From NCBI GenBank assembly GCA_021495925.1, contig JAKEKT010000016.1, positions 372,001 through 436,000 of the forward strand: DNA of 64,000 bases, in the 5' to 3' direction. Position numbers and translations under genes: made by a program. The notes beneath the pieces are model-generated. The model was not told the DNA's origin. It did not search any database and saw nothing but the letters and a program-made list of their open reading frames with translations. Within the stretch, counting starts at the first letter, position 1, and each line of letters begins with the position of its first letter. Origin of the DNA: Diplodia intermedia (lineage: Eukaryota; Ascomycota; Dothideomycetes; Botryosphaeriales; Botryosphaeriaceae). Of this stretch, positions 32,666 through 45,770 are shown piece by piece.

Positions 32666-34265
32666 TCAAGCCCCATTCTTGAAGAAATCGTGGCGCAAAG
32701 CCTAGCTCGGTCAATAATAAACAAAACAAACGCAGGGCACGGCAGGGCTTACCTCGGCTGCTGTCAGCCGCCGCGAGCTCTCATACACGACCAACCGGCT
32801 CACAAGGTCTCTGGCCTTGTCCTCACAATCAGGCAAGAGCTCGGTCCATGGTTTCGATGGGTATTCGTGGAACTGCACCTTGCCCCAGTCCCGAAACCGC
32901 TTGGCTTCCTTTCAAGACAAGTTAGCAACCGCCCTAAGGATATGAGACAACCATGTAGGTTACCGGCCAAACATCGTCATTCGGCGTCCCCAAGCTCTGG
33001 AAATGGCTGTTGACAAGAGCGAGGTCGCTGCCAAGTTCACCCGAATCAAAGAGGGGGCTTCCTTTAAGGCACGCCACCTCCGCTACTACGCAACCTGCCG
33101 CCCACATGTCGAGTGCTGGCCCGTAAGATGTATTGCCGAACAGAAGTTCAGGGGGCCTGTAATGCGTCGTCCCGACGTCCGTGATCTTCTGGTTGGCCGG
33201 TTCTGCACCATGAACGCCGTCCTTCCACGCAATGCCAAAATCTGCCAGGAATGCCGGGCCCGCCGGTGATCTGAGGAGGACGTTAGAAGGTTTCACGTCC
33301 CGGTGGATAATTCCGAGCGAATGGAGGTGCCCCAGCGCCTCCAACAGGTCGCGCAGACAATTCGTGGCCTGCGTGCGGGTAAGTTCTCTCCTGCTTAGAA
33401 GTTGCGCCAGATCGCAGCGCATGAACTCGGAAACCAAGACGAAGCGGCCGCCTGCTTGCCAGAACGTTTCCAACAAGGGCATGATATGGTTCTGCTCTGA
33501 TCGTGCTGTTTCTAACAATTGCGCCTCCTTCTGAGAATCGTGGGGCGGGCTCATCATAGACGGCACGGTAACCTTGAGTGCCACGAGCTTGCTTGCATGA
33601 GGACTGATATCGCCGTCAAGACGCCTGGCCTTATAGATTTCGGAGAACAGTCCGTTGTCATGGTGGGCCACGTTTTTGTACTTCCCTATGTGGAAGCCGG
33701 TGTTTTCAGGAAGGATATCGTCGTCATGCTGGATTGACGTTAGTAGACATGCACGATCCCGCTGGGTGCTCATGTGAAGATTGCCAACAGCCCAACACCG
33801 CGGCCCTAAGCTAGCGGGAATTCTGGATGATGGTTTACCTCTGGTGTCTCGGCTTCTACTGCCGGTGAGCGTGACGACAACTCTTGCACAACAGCTTCGC
33901 AGCGTAGCTCGTAGTCAACCTACCAATGCTTAGACGTGCGTAGTGCCGTCAGCCGTGGAACACATACATATGTCGTCGCCCGCGTAAAGGCGGCATCCTC
34001 GAGAGCTCTAGCTTCTTTGCTGGCGTCGGCTGGAGTGGCTTCTGGGTGCGCACGCTTGTAGCATGATGTTCTGCACCAACACATTCAATGAGCACGGGAG
34101 GGAATCGGCGAGGACGGGCGTGCACTCGGGAAAGCCGGCGGCGGATACTTCGTGTCGCGGAAATGCGACAGACCCGTCGGCCGAAGGGCTGCCGTACATG
34201 TTGACGATGGTTGCCAGGCGATCCGAAAAGCTCAAGGTGGCGCGCCAGGCGTGGGCGGAAGCCAT
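32666..34265 (-). CDS. CDK-family protein kinase, CAK1/Csk1-like
   Basis: Six exons fit: complement(32666..32701, 32753..32908, 32964..33728, 33839..33919, 33968..34070, 34198..34265), 402 aa. The kinase core is clear: VALKV (catalytic Lys), HRDVKPSNVLL, DFGIAW, a VGTTHYRPPELLFG activation segment and DMWAAGCVVAEV. The usual glycine loop is degenerate (GKYKNVAHHDNGLFSEIYKA). This pattern resembles the single-subunit CDK-activating kinases Cak1/Csk1, which phosphorylate the CDK T-loop; that role is inferred. The C-terminal exons were found by frame (WP|EAKRFRDWGK and TAAE|ALRHDFFKNGA stop). The N-terminal exons (DRLATIVNI|TSCYKRAHPEATPADASKEA, TTY|VDYELRCE) rest on splice motifs alone; the first donor (GTACGG) is the weakest. 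An in-frame ATG at 33773 lies in an intron with a CTACTAAC branch point and was rejected. Confidence 0.78.
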
Positions 34266-34702
34266 GGCGAGAGAGTGAGGCGTCCGGGCACGGCTGCGCC
34301 GGTTGGGCTGCCGTGTAGGGCTGCAATTTCGCAGGGAGTCCGGGCGGCGTTGGCTGACGTCTGCGCGGAGGTTCTGGGCTCGGGCGGGCAGAGGGCGGCG
34401 TCGGCGAGCAGCACTTTATGCGACACTGGCCTAGGCGAACGGATCGGGCTCGTTGGTGCAGCAAATTAGGAGTGGCGCGCGGAAGTGCCTGGCTGCGGTG
34501 CGCGGGAGAGGAATAGCCCCGGTGGTCTGTGGTGTCTTCGTGACGAACGTCAGCCAGCAAACCGGCCTCACGCCTCGAACACCACCCTCGCTCCTCTCGA
34601 AGCAGAGCCCCCGCTTGCACTGTCTGCGCCGCGCCGCGCAGGCTCTATGTGATCGTCCCGCCGCTCAATCCGGCGCCCTCCCCGCACCGCTCCCCCGCGA
34701 CC
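34266..34702. other. Divergent promoter of the CAK-like kinase and Syp1
   Basis: A 437-bp GC-rich interval between the two start codons. I see no TATA box or other clear element. Confidence 0.5.
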
Positions 34703-37700
34703 ATGGAGCTGTCCAGGAAAGACTACCCGGCCATGCTGGTGAGTGGAGCTCCGGGAAGCTGCGCCGCGCCCGCTCACGTCCAGTTACAGGAGTCGCTCCA
34801 GCCTACACAGGCCGTAGCAGTCTTGAACGACCGCGTCAAGCACATCCAGAGGGTCAACGCAGACATCGCCGACTTCCTGCAGGTACGCGCCCCGCGCCGC
34901 CCCGCCCACCGCTACTGACGCCGGGAAAGGAGCGCCGACGCTTGGAGGACCAATATGCCCAAGGCCTTCGCAAGCTGGCCGCCAGGCAGCTTCCCGATGC
35001 AGGCGCTGACCTCGGGTACGTCGCTCCTGCCACCTCCCCGCTGTGCGCCGCGAGCTGACCGCATCGTAGCGTCTTCACCCTGCCGTGGCAGCGCATCGTC
35101 GGCGCGACAGAGGCCCTTGCCGAATCGCACCACGCGCTGGCCCACAAGCTCGAGGCCGACGTCGAGCGTCCTCTGCGCGACTTCGACAAGACAAATCGCG
35201 AGATGCAGGCCATGTCCAACATCAGCGGTAACATGGCGCATATGGCCAAGGAGATCGACAGCGCACAGAAGCGAGCAGATAAGCTGAAGGAAAAGGGCGC
35301 CAAAGCCCCGGCTGGGAAGGTTGCGACTGCCATCACTGATGTCGAGAATGCCAATCAGCAATGGGGTTCTCAGGCGCCATTCGTCTTTGAGCAGCTCCAG
35401 TCCGTTGACGAGAGCCGCATCAACCAGCTGCGGGACGCTCTCACCCAGTTCCAGACTCTGGAACTCGATTCGATTGACAGGTCTCGAGGACCTACTGAGC
35501 AGTGCCTCGGCGTGATACTGGAGGTGCAGACGGCCGACGAGATCAAGACCTTTGCCTTGAAAACCACGAGCGGGAAGCCCAAACTTGAGACGCAAAGGGG
35601 CAGGAATCAAGCACAGGCCAGCAGCAGTTCGACCCCGGCAATCCAGCCACCCCCCACCCCGGACGACGGATCGAGCCAGCGGTCTGGTTCAGGTGGGTCG
35701 CCCGTCGTGCCTGCTGAACCTCGCTTACGCCCTGCAGTACAGGAGCAGAAGCACGGTGGACTTCATGGCCTGAAGCGCTTGGGAACTGTTCTCGGCCGTC
35801 GAAAGAGCACGGCACCTTATGCTCGGGCTTCTTCTCCGGACAGGAAATCTTCAACCCCCAACCTAGGAGCTGCCTTCTCCTCTTTTGGAAGCCGGGGCAA
35901 CAAGTCGAGAGATGCAGACCATCGGCCGGCGTCGCCATCTCGACTTGCAGAAAGCCAGATCCCGAGCTCTCCAGAGGCCAGCGAATCAATCACTTCTCCA
36001 GTCAGAAGAGAAAGCGCATCGGTAGATCGAACCAATGGCATTTCCCCGGTCCTTGAGGACGAGCCAAAGGACTCAGAGATGATGAACGGTGGTCAGAGCT
36101 CGGGCATACCACAACTGCAAGAACCGCTGCAACCTACAACCTCTTCGACTGCTTCACTGGAGGTCAGTTCATCCGTTTGAAAATCTAAACCTTGAAAATC
36201 CCTCGCTGACGGAACTATTGGTAGCCGCAGAAGGATGCAGATGGCTTTACTGTGCCGGCAGCATCTGCCACATCTGATCTGTTTGCTCAAGCGGAGGCGG
36301 ACGCAGCTGCGTAAGTTCCCTATCGCCAAGCCTTGACAATTCCAAGCGATTGACTTTCTTTCAGCGAGAGCATTCCTCCGCAATTCAAGGTGGACATCAG
36401 AAATGCTCCGATCCAAGAAGAGGATAGCGGCGAGGCAGAAAGTGCGATGGCAAACGTTGCGAACACTCTTCGAATGGTCAGTCCTGGATGAAATTGATAC
36501 AGCCATGACGCTGACAGCTTTGCAGCAAGCGGCACCGACCAAGAGATCCAATACCACGAGGGGCAGACGAGACGTTCGCAACACGATATTCGTGCCCTCC
36601 ACTTCTCAGGGTCCCGACCTCCCGCCTTTCGCTGAGCCGACCAACGCTCCACCATTGCCGACTACTACATCGCCATCAGCCTCGCCCCTACCTTCCGCTT
36701 CCCCAAATCTGTCATCAGTCTCTCCACAAATACCGATTCCTGCATCCCCGCCATCGGCAAGGCCACAGTCTCCGCTGCGACCAGCCAGTCACCGTCTGAA
36801 CCTCGGCGACGATCATCCTGCCTCCGACACGCAGTCAATCCGTTCGGGCCGTTCGCTTAGCAGCTCGTACAGCCACACTGTTCGCCACCCGGATATGCAT
36901 GAGCCTGGTTTGAACTCATCGATCGTCGAGACGGTAAGCACCTGGTTCGAGCACGGCAATGTGACCAGGGCGGTTGTTATCGGCGAGCTTGCTTTGGCGT
37001 ACAACCCTACGGATCTTTCGATTCCCTTTGGCAACGAGACGATAAGGCTTGAGAATTTCCCTGTCCTCGAGAAAGTTGCACCCAATCCGACGTTCGTGGA
37101 CCAAGTTGCGGATAAAGCCGGTGATTACAATGTCAACCTTTCCAGTATCACACGGACGCAGGTTGCCTTCAAGTACCAGGTGCACCTTGACGAAAGCAAC
37201 ATTGCATCATTTGCTCCCATCGCTTTGACACCTGCATGGAAGGTCGAGCCCAACCAAACGTCTGTCATCCTCAACTATTCTCTCAATCCCGCCTTCCGCC
37301 TTGCGGCCGGCCATACGAGCATCACACTGAGCAACGTTGTTCTCATCATGCATCTTGATCCTGCTGGTGCAAAGTCATCCCACTGCCAATCAAAGCCAGT
37401 CGGCACCTTCTCGAGGGAAAAATCCTTGATTTATTGGCGCCTCGGCGACGTTACCCTGAGTGCGGATCAGCCTGCACAGGCACTCCGCGCCCGCTTTTAC
37501 ACCGATGGAGAGGCCAAGCCCGGCAACATCGAGGCGCGGTGGGAGATGACCGGTGACAATGCAAGCGGCCACGGAAGCGGGCTGGGCGTCTCACAATTGG
37601 TGCAAGCAGGCGAGGCAGTAGAAGCTGAGGACGACCCGTTTGCGGATGAAAGCGCAGCGCCCAGCAGCCCGGCCATCACATGGAAAGACATTCCAGTTGT

Positions 37701-37737
37701 CAAAAGAATTTCGAACGGTACTTACACTGCCGTATAA
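34703..37737 (+). CDS. syp1: Syp1-type muniscin: F-BAR plus mu-homology domain endocytic adaptor
   Basis: Seven exons: join(34703..34738, 34790..34882, 34930..35015, 35070..36162, 36225..36310, 36365..36476, 36526..37737), 905 aa. Syp1/FCHo proteins arrive early at clathrin endocytic sites, bend the membrane through the F-BAR domain and bind cargo through the C-terminal mu-homology domain; Syp1 also regulates septins. Residues about 1-250 are the F-BAR (RRRLEDQYAQGLRKLAARQL, TLPWQRIVGATEALAESHH). A Ser/Pro-rich middle follows, then the fungal TKRSNTTRGRRDVRNTIFVP block at about 505-525. The mu-homology domain starts near 620 (VETVSTWFEHGNVTRAVVIGEL). Exon 5 could begin at 36225 or 36231 (CAG|CAG-like choice, both in frame). 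Confidence 0.93.
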
Positions 37738-40461
37738 AGGTATAGCGAGAACTGTACCGCATCATTCTTGAGGCTGTTGGGTAATGAGATGGCCGTTGGC
37801 AGGCATAATTATGCGTATCGAGGGTTTTTTCTTTTTTTTCCTTTGTAAAGCGAAAGATATCACGCATCGCAGCGCTTCTCTGTCTGAGGTTGCTTGCACG
37901 TCACTCCTTCGTCTTTTCTTGGATATCTTCGTCTCTTTTGTATATACTCCCTTCTTTGCATCCTGAGACCCGGATAACCCTTTGTCTGTATATTACTCTT
38001 GGCCACTCCTTAGTCAATTTGTCCCCTCTTGTCAATCGTACTCCCTAAATAATCATCCGAGACGGGATTCGACTTCGGATTCACCACGCAAAATCGGTTC
38101 GTCCCAACATGTTTTCCCGTGCGGTTGTCATCAAGCGAGTCAGTTCATGTATGTTAGCTCGGAAGTTCTTGTTTTGCTCCTCCCGTGGGCGCCTCCGCGC
38201 AGGCTCTACGATTTGCTGGTGCACACAAAGCGCAGGCGGGTTGTCGCTGATCCGGAGTTGCTGTCTGTGATTTGGACAAACATGAGAAGAGACTAAGACT
38301 ATTGTAATGTATAAGTATACACTTCAGCATTCTTTTCGACTTTGGGCACCAAGAATGGCTGTAGGGCTACGATCAACTGAACCTAATAGCCCTGCCTTGA
38401 GTTAGATGCGCTTTTATTGTTCAAATCGTCGGTGAGTCTTGGTCAAGGAGTGCTTGGTTTATCCTTCCCTCTTCGGCACTATACATGCTGACAAGCGGAC
38501 AAGGTGCCAACATGGTTGGTTACCCGGTACTAAGAACAGCCTTTCAAACAATGCAGCACAGGTACCAACAAGAACCACCAAGCCGCAGAGCCGCCTTTGA
38601 TTGCCTACTCTTTTGTCTTGCCCGTTTCCGAAGCGCCACCAACACGCCATTTCGGATGAATGCCTCGGAATAGCCGACAATGAGTACGGTTTTATTTATA
38701 TCTTCCCTGTTTGTTTTCCCCACTAGGTGCGGGACGAGGCACGTCCGAGTTTTGTGCGAGCATACCTGCGTCAGCGAGACAACCACAACCACAGGTAGCT
38801 GCTCGCTGGCAAAGAAAGATACGCGGCGGACGCGAACAGCAAGCCTCCAACGTGACTTGGGCACTGCTTTTGGCCTGTTGTAAGCGGGCTGGACATTTTT
38901 ACTCTCACTTATAACCACATAATAGCTCCATACAAGGTCACTCTCGTTTTGTATATTTTGCGTGACTGATCTGTTCGACGTCGTATCTGCAACCAACCTT
39001 TTCCCTAAAGCACAAGTGCGGGGAATCTTTTGAATACTGAAAGTGCTTATCTGTCATGGAAGGTTGTATAATGCACTTACTTTTGTTCTCTATACTCATA
39101 AGCAGGGTTGCAATCATACCTTCGAAATGAGGAGATTATGCACAAAGATCTTTCCACTGTGTGGGTATCACCTGCATGCAACTCAACACCACGCATATTT
39201 CATCCTAATATTAGGTGCGCGGTTTAGATGAAGTGAAAGGCTAGCTATCTGGTGCTGAATCGTCGACTTACACAAGAAGAAGGAACATGCCCGTGGCGTC
39301 TGTTCGAGACTGCTTTGAATTAGAGCGAATTAAAGTCAATGCCGGTTGTATGTAGTAGATTGTTGAGAGTCGAGTTGCCTTCTCGCGGTACAACGGTCAC
39401 ACTGAGGAACGTAAATGCATCAAGCCGCCTCTGGAAAAACGATATACGATGCGCACCGTTCGGAGATCACTAGAGAAGCCAAGTGGTGCCTTGAGCAGGA
39501 TTAACATTACGTATTTATTACAATGAGCTGCGCCACAGCAGGGCGCGTGTCTCCTCCAACTGTCTCTCTGCTTCCCCACACCCCCATCATTAATAATGCC
39601 TTCTCCACATTGCGGCACACCTCTCCAGTATTCCAAGTCCGCAGACAAACTAGAGAACGACAGAACGGTGGAGAGCCCCATGTCCTCGTGTGGCCCATCT
39701 GTGTGTTTTCCGATTCACATCCCCCGAACCCCAATCATGACAGCCAGATCTGTATTCCGTCCCCATGGACCCAAATTGTCGTCATAAGAGCGCACAAACG
39801 CACTTGCCATGCCCTCGGTCACCGTAACGGGTAGGCAGCGAGTGTGGAGAAGAATATGAAGAAACGAATGAAGCTATATCTACTTGAATTTTTAGGTAAG
39901 CGACCGGAATGGGGTATATCGCTCTCTCTAAACCAAATAAATGCCTGTAAACCCTCATTAAAGTAGTAATTCGCCCTTTCGTTGGTGACCCCCGCATGAA
40001 TGAATCGAAATCGTCCGGTTGGTCTATCAGGGTCTCCGTGGAAAAGGCATAAGGCGAACTTTGGCACCGTAATTTTCGATTCAGCCTTGCTGCGCAACGC
40101 AGCCGCGCGTTCGGCGTTGGCGTAATTGCTCGTAGCGTATTGTGGCTTAGTGTGGCTGCGTGCAGGGAAACGAGGCGCGGCTGCGACTCGATCACGTTTG
40201 CCGGAATAACGGAAAACAGTGGCGACACCCGAGCCGGGCCGGGGTCTGGTCGCAAGAAACAAAATCGCGGTGTAACAAAGGGCGCGGCGCGGAAAATGCA
40301 GAATAAACTCCGTCTTATGCAATGGTCGTAAGAGGCATGAGTGGGCTGGCATGAGCCCGCGCGAGCATCATCGTGATTATAGGGGTGTTGTGTGCTCCGT
40401 GAAAAGTGTGTAGTCAAGTCTCAGGAGTAGAGCTGCCATGACGGCCTTCCAGAAACCGTCT
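37738..40461. other. Long convergent intergenic region
   Basis: These 2.7 kb lie between the Syp1 and Aur1 stop codons. They are more AT-rich than the rest of the window, with a T tract near 37826-37842. Open frames up to about 210 codons at 39780-40420 overlap each other and show no family features. No gene, tRNA or repeat is supported. Confidence 0.5.
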
Positions 40462-41906
40462 TTACCGATATTCACGCTCGTGATCCGAGGCAGAGGCGAG
40501 AGTGTCGCCTTCCCAGCCTTCCGAATCAATGGGGCTGCGAGGTCCGTTCGAGGGGCTCCTGGTCCCCGAAGAGAAGGAGGACGACGAGCCAATCGTCCAT
40601 TCGTCGCTGTCCGAGGTGGGGTGGAATTCCTCGTAGAAATGGGTCATGACATGGCCATATTCCTGCGATTCGCCAAGCTCGGTGAAGTCATAGTCCCATC
40701 TGAACATCTTGTCGGCCTGGACGCGAGGAAGGAACTTCTGCTTCGCGACGAAGAAGATGGAACCGGCAACTGTATGAACATCGTTATTAGCCACCAACTC
40801 TCACAAACGAGGCAAATACTCTCGACTTACGGAGGCTACCACCGACAAGGTCAACAGCGTAGTGGTGCGACAGGTACATGGTCGACCACCACAGCCACAG
40901 GACGTACGTGGTGAAAACGGGCCACATCTTGGGGAAGACGTAGGACAGGAAGAGCGCGTGGATGGTCGCCCAGCCCGAGTGCAGGGACGGGAAGGCACCG
41001 AAAACCATGGGCGAAGCGGTGAAGGCAGAGGTGTAGAGATCCAGACCGAGGAGCTTGTCGATGGCCGCCAGACCGGCTGGGCTGCCAGGCATTCCGTAAT
41101 TTGCGGGAGCGAGGCCGTAGATGTTCTCGTACCAAGGCGGAGAACACGGGAAGCAAAGTTGGATGATGACACCAGTCAGGTTCATGTACCCAAACGAGCG
41201 CGCATAGACCGGCAGCGAGCCGGGCGGGCCAAAGAGGAACATGACGCCGGAGCACACGAATGGAGAACCGAAATGGGTAATTCCGTAGGGGATCCAGGCC
41301 AGTACGTCCAGAACCACGTGCTTGTGTGCCGAAAGAATGTTGCTAAGATTCGCGCCGTACATGATGTTCTCTAGCGCTGGAAGGACGCGCACCCAGATGG
41401 GCGGGCGGTATTCGCCGGATATGAATCTGGCGGAACATTGTCAGTTTCATTATGGCGGCCAATGGGGGCCGCATTGCTGCTTACTGGCACGAGTAGAACA
41501 GGACCAGCCAGGTGATAGCAGGCAGGAACGGCAGAAAGAATTGCCTCGTTGCCGGTATGACCATAGACCCCATCAGCAGCGAGGCCACAAAAGTCTTGAA
41601 CACGGGCCCGGGCTCTTCCATGACAGACAAGGCGAAGATACCAACGATGACCAGGAAGAGATACTGGGCATCATAGTAGGACCACTGGTGGGCGCGCAGC
41701 GAGCGCAGAGTGTCCGAGGGCGAAAACGACGTCTCGAGCGAGGCAACAACCGATGTGGGCGACTGTCTGCTGCGGATCTTGGACTTGGTCGCGCGCCACT
41801 TCCTGCGAACCTTGTGGGGCACGAGTATGGGCAGCGAGGGCCGCCACGCCGGCAGCATGGCCTTGCGCGGCAGGTAGTCCTGATAGGACGGCAGGCGGGT
41901 GTGCAT
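40462..41906 (-). CDS. aur1: Inositol phosphorylceramide synthase catalytic subunit Aur1
   Basis: Three exons: complement(40462..40769, 40831..41426, 41485..41906), 441 aa. The Golgi enzyme transfers phosphoinositol from phosphatidylinositol to ceramide, giving IPC and diacylglycerol; it is the target of aureobasidin A. The N-terminal 80 residues are cytosolic and basic. About six membrane segments follow. The PAP2-like catalytic motifs are CSPPWYENIYG, GAFPSLHSGWA and SHHYAVDLVGGS, which supply the conserved His, His and Asp. The C-terminus is acidic and Ser-rich. The start is the ATG at 41906; the frame is open upstream only with a TTG. Introns split FYSCQ|FISGEYRPP and VGGSL|LAGSIFFV in frame. 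Confidence 0.95.
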
Positions 41907-44900
41907 GGTGCCGGATTGTACGGTCTGCAGGCGAGGCAGAGGCAAAGGTGCGAAGGGCGGGCGGAAGAGAGACGGGAGTGCTCGGGCTTGCTCCTGCTGC
42001 GCGGCGGCGGTCCGGGACAGCGGGGGGAGGAGAGGTCGCTACTGTGCGGTCGTCGGGCGCATGCGAGGGCGGGCGGCGGGCGTTGGGGAGAAGAGGAGCG
42101 TAAGGCCTGTCTGGCGCGCACAAAGATCGGGGCAGCGGTGATGTTATGAAGGAGATGGGCTGAGTAAGTGGCCCTTTTGCGTGAGGCAGCCGCGCTAGCT
42201 AGCTCCCGGGACGTCCGGGCGCGGAGCACAGAGATTAAAATTGCGCCCCAGGCTGCACACGCGACTAACCGCCGGCGCCCGTCCCCAGGCGATTGCTGCG
42301 CGCCAGGCCCACCGCGTCCAGCGCGCTGTTCCTGCTGCGTTTCCCATCTGCTGCAGGCGCCCTTGGGCGAGTGCATGTGAAGCAGATGCCAGCATCGCGG
42401 GCCTTGGCGGTAGTATGACGCTTACACGGGCTAACGATTGCAAGGTACGCTCTGCCGAGCTAGCGCTGACCTCATCCTACAGCAGGCGTTTTGCACGCTG
42501 TTCCCTGCGGCAATCCATACAGCTGTCGGTCTAACGGTGCCGCGGCGCTGCGTCGTACTCGTACACCAAACCTCATCTCGCGCCGCAATCTCGTCGCAAC
42601 AGGGCTCTCTAGTGCGCGGCTGCTCTGGTGTGCGAGCCACGCGACCGCCCACGCAGCCTTCGGCACCGGGCGGGCCCATGCCCACACCATCCGTGCAACA
42701 TGGGTTTTGCGGATGCGAAAAATCAGTCGCAGCCGTCCGAGGCCGAACCGCCGCACTCGTGCGAGTCGTCGTCCCACAACTCGGCCCACGGATATAGAGG
42801 ACCATTGGCCGGGCGCCGCTGCTGCGTGCGGGAAAAATCTTATCACGCTGGCGCAGGCCAACGGGGCGTGGCGCTCGAGAGCTTAAGCGCCCTGCTCCCG
42901 GCTCGCAGCTCCCTCGGCGCTGGCAAGGCTTCTTTTCGTCAATCAGCATTCGCTTGGCGACGCCCTTCCTTGCGCTCCCGCAGCGCCCCGGCCGACTTTC
43001 CCGTGCATCGTCGCGCCCACCACGCGCTCTGCGGATGCTGCGCGCTTCCGGAGCCGAGCGGCGCCCACCAATCTCAGAGCTCTGTTGATCGCTCTTTCAT
43101 GCGCCGAAGGTCCGCCTCCGCTCGTCAGCCACAGCTTGGCCCCCGCGGATTGCTGGTGATTGCTGATGCTGTTGGACGAGGCGGAGTTAATGGCGGTGTC
43201 TGTCGGGGCCCAACAAGTCCGGCTGCTCCTGGTTGGCTAGCAGCTGTGCAGAAGGCCGGGCCCCTTGCGTCTTGCGTCTCCCGCACCGCCGCACGCCGCA
43301 GCTGCTGTTTCGGCTGTCGTTTCCTCCCCGCATGTTGTTGCTGCTGAGCGTCGCCGCCTCTCCCTGCTGGTTGGCCCTGCTGCGCCTGCCGCCTCTAGTT
43401 GATGGCGCGGCTGCGTGCATCAGCTGCTGTTTCATCCACGCGGCTGGAGAGGCGAGGCTGAGCGAACGATGCCTTGCCTCAGGCCGAACTCGCGATCCGC
43501 ACATTGATTGACGAGCAATCGATGTTGGCGGCCAAGAAGAAGTCGCATGATCCACTCCCCACCGGCCTGGCTAACCTACAACAGCTGCGAAAGCGACGAG
43601 CGGGTCACCGGTCCCCGTCCCAGCTGCAGCCGCCAACAAACTTGTTGTCGTCGGCGCCGCCCTAGCAACCTGGCAGCATCCAAACCCGAATTCGCGTGTT
43701 TGTTGTCCACTTTTTGCACACCGCTCAAGGTCACTCCAGTCGCAGGATGCTCTGTCCCAGGCAGCCGTGGTTGACCGAAGCCTTCAGCTCTGGTTCCCTC
43801 TTGCCAGAAGAAATTGCCCGACTGCTCGGAAAGCGTGCCCATTTGAAGCTGTGCCGTAGAGGTGCCCGGACGCTTGACGCGCGCAACGTATCCCGCGCGC
43901 CTCCTCCCGATCTCCGCGTCGGCAGCCATGTACCGCCGGGGCTTGCAGTTCTCGCTCTCGCTCGAGCGGCGCGCGTGCCCATGCTTTCGTGGCGCGCCGC
44001 GTGTAGGGGCCGTGTTTGGGACCCTGAACACCTGCCGCCAAGCGCGAGAGGGGAGTGTGCTCGAGAGCATTGATTGAACATTGGCCCCATAGCGCCGATC
44101 CTCACACCCGCGCCCGCGGGCTTGTGCCCTTCACGCTGTTGGGCGTGTGGGACCGCGAATCGTGGTCCCCTCGCGAGGGAAGGGCAATTGACGCTTGCTG
44201 GCTCCTCAGGGCCCGGCTGGAGCGAACCCTGGAACGGGGAAAAGGGAGCGCAGGATGGTGCAGGGATCCCGCTGAACCACTGTCAGGAACGTCTCACTAC
44301 GAGGTTGATTTTCCTTTTCCTACAAGAATTGCCGGCCAGGTGAGCTATATCCACTGCAATCGCCGCCCGCGGACAGAGCTTGGGCGCAATCACCAACGGC
44401 GGCCAAGTCAAACGAGGCACGGATGATTTTTTATTTCTTGTAATGACGATGACGACGGCGGTCGGGGAGCGCAGAAAAGAAGCTTTGGGCGGTTTCCGGT
44501 TGTGAAGGCAAAAAGCGGAGGGAGGAGGGAAAGACACCCGAGAGTCTGGCCGTGGGACCGAATTGTGAGCCCCTCTCCTAAACTGCTCTCCTCCCTTCCC
44601 ACATTCCCACCGCAAACCCTTCGCTGGCTTGTCCCGTCCCGCGCGCACTGCACCGGCGGTCCGTCCGAAGCTCCAATCATCGTCCGGAAGGTGGGCTTTG
44701 ATCGTGGGCGGGAGCGCCCCGGCGTGCCGCGTGTGTCGCCAGCGGTCCGTGATCTTCTCCAGCGAAAGCAGGATCAGAGCGCAATGAGATAGGGGGATGT
44801 GTTGTGGCGACTGGGGAAGATCCGCCCAGCGAATGACGCACCAGGCACGTCTGCCGTCAACCGTTCGCGGCGGCTGGGAAAGTTGCAAGCTTGCTTGATG

Positions 44901-45770
44901 ATGCGGGTGGCGGAACAGAGGGAGGCGGGTGCGAGTGGTTGGTATTAAGGAAGGCTGGGTCGCCCGCGCCCGGCACGCACATACATAGTACAAGAACATG
45001 ACCAGTCGCCCTTTCATTTGGACGGCGATGCGTCTTTTTCGCTCCTCGCTGTTGATCCCGTCATATAACACTTCCGCTATTGTCCTCACGCCCGTTCCCA
45101 CAATCATAGGGAGACCTTTCCATCGCCAATCGACCAACACTTTGCTAGCAGAACGGACCACAAAGCATGCCACGCACAACACGAAGGAGATTGCGCCGAA
45201 AGGTCGCTATTCACCGGTAGGTATGCCTTCGTTTTCGTATCTCACAGTCTCCCACGGTCTGTTGTTGGTTGGATACTATCTTTCAATTCACTATATCGCT
45301 TCCCCCTAGTTATTCTCAGAACGTTTTGACCAGCTTATCCTCCACGAAGCTGTAACGACAGTCAGGATAATAAAAAAAGGTATCACCGCCTTTCGAATAA
45401 GGTCCAACCATAGGTCAAGAAGAGAACGTCCTGCCAGATACCCAACAACCCACCAAGTACAAAGGAGAGTACAAAGAAAAAGAAAAAGCAAAACAGAACG
45501 CAACTGTCGAAGCCAATCTCTATACTCGCAGCCAAACAGGAAAAGAAGAAGAAAAACCTCCAGCTCCGCCGCCTGAGTTTCCCATACGAGTCCATTGCAA
45601 CGCCGTTTCCCTTTGAACAAAGTCGCTGCCTCAAACCGCTTTATTACACCGCCGACTGAAAGAAAGCTTCGTTTTGTCATTCGTCACGTCGTCATTCAGC
45701 CCCGTTGAGGCCTCAATGGCACGGTAACAACGACTTGCTCGACTACCAGCATTGCTGGCCTTCCGTCGAC
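41907..45770. other. Long gene-free region between aur1 and the zinc-finger gene
   Basis: At 3.9 kb this is the longest stretch without a called gene. Most of it (42000-44300) is strongly GC-rich. Open frames of up to 299 codons occur on both strands but overlap in several frames and look like GC artefacts. The part next to 45770 should be the zinc-finger gene 3' untranslated region and contains an A-rich tract on the plus strand (45470-45560). A non-coding RNA or a missed short gene cannot be excluded. Confidence 0.45.

Noticed and set aside
33729..33773. Start of the CAK-like kinase at 33773
   Set aside because: The stretch contains CTACTAAC and then ATCCAG, a branch point and acceptor. 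Exons further upstream continue the frame.
39782..40417. Overlapping minus-strand open frames of 211 and 177 codons
   Set aside because: They occupy the same bases in different frames without splice support or recognisable motifs.
42628..43347. 239-codon plus-strand open frame
   Set aside because: Arg/Ser/Cys-rich translation in a GC-rich region with other frames also open; no motif or splice support.
44283..45182. 299-codon open frame on the minus strand
   Set aside because: The translation has no family features, its composition drifts between regions, and other frames are open over the same GC-rich bases.
45306..45680. 124-codon hydrophobic open frame on the minus strand, membrane-like
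   Set aside because: It lies just past the stop of the zinc-finger gene in a T-rich coding-strand tract. Such tracts encode Leu/Phe runs by chance; a 3' untranslated region is more likely.
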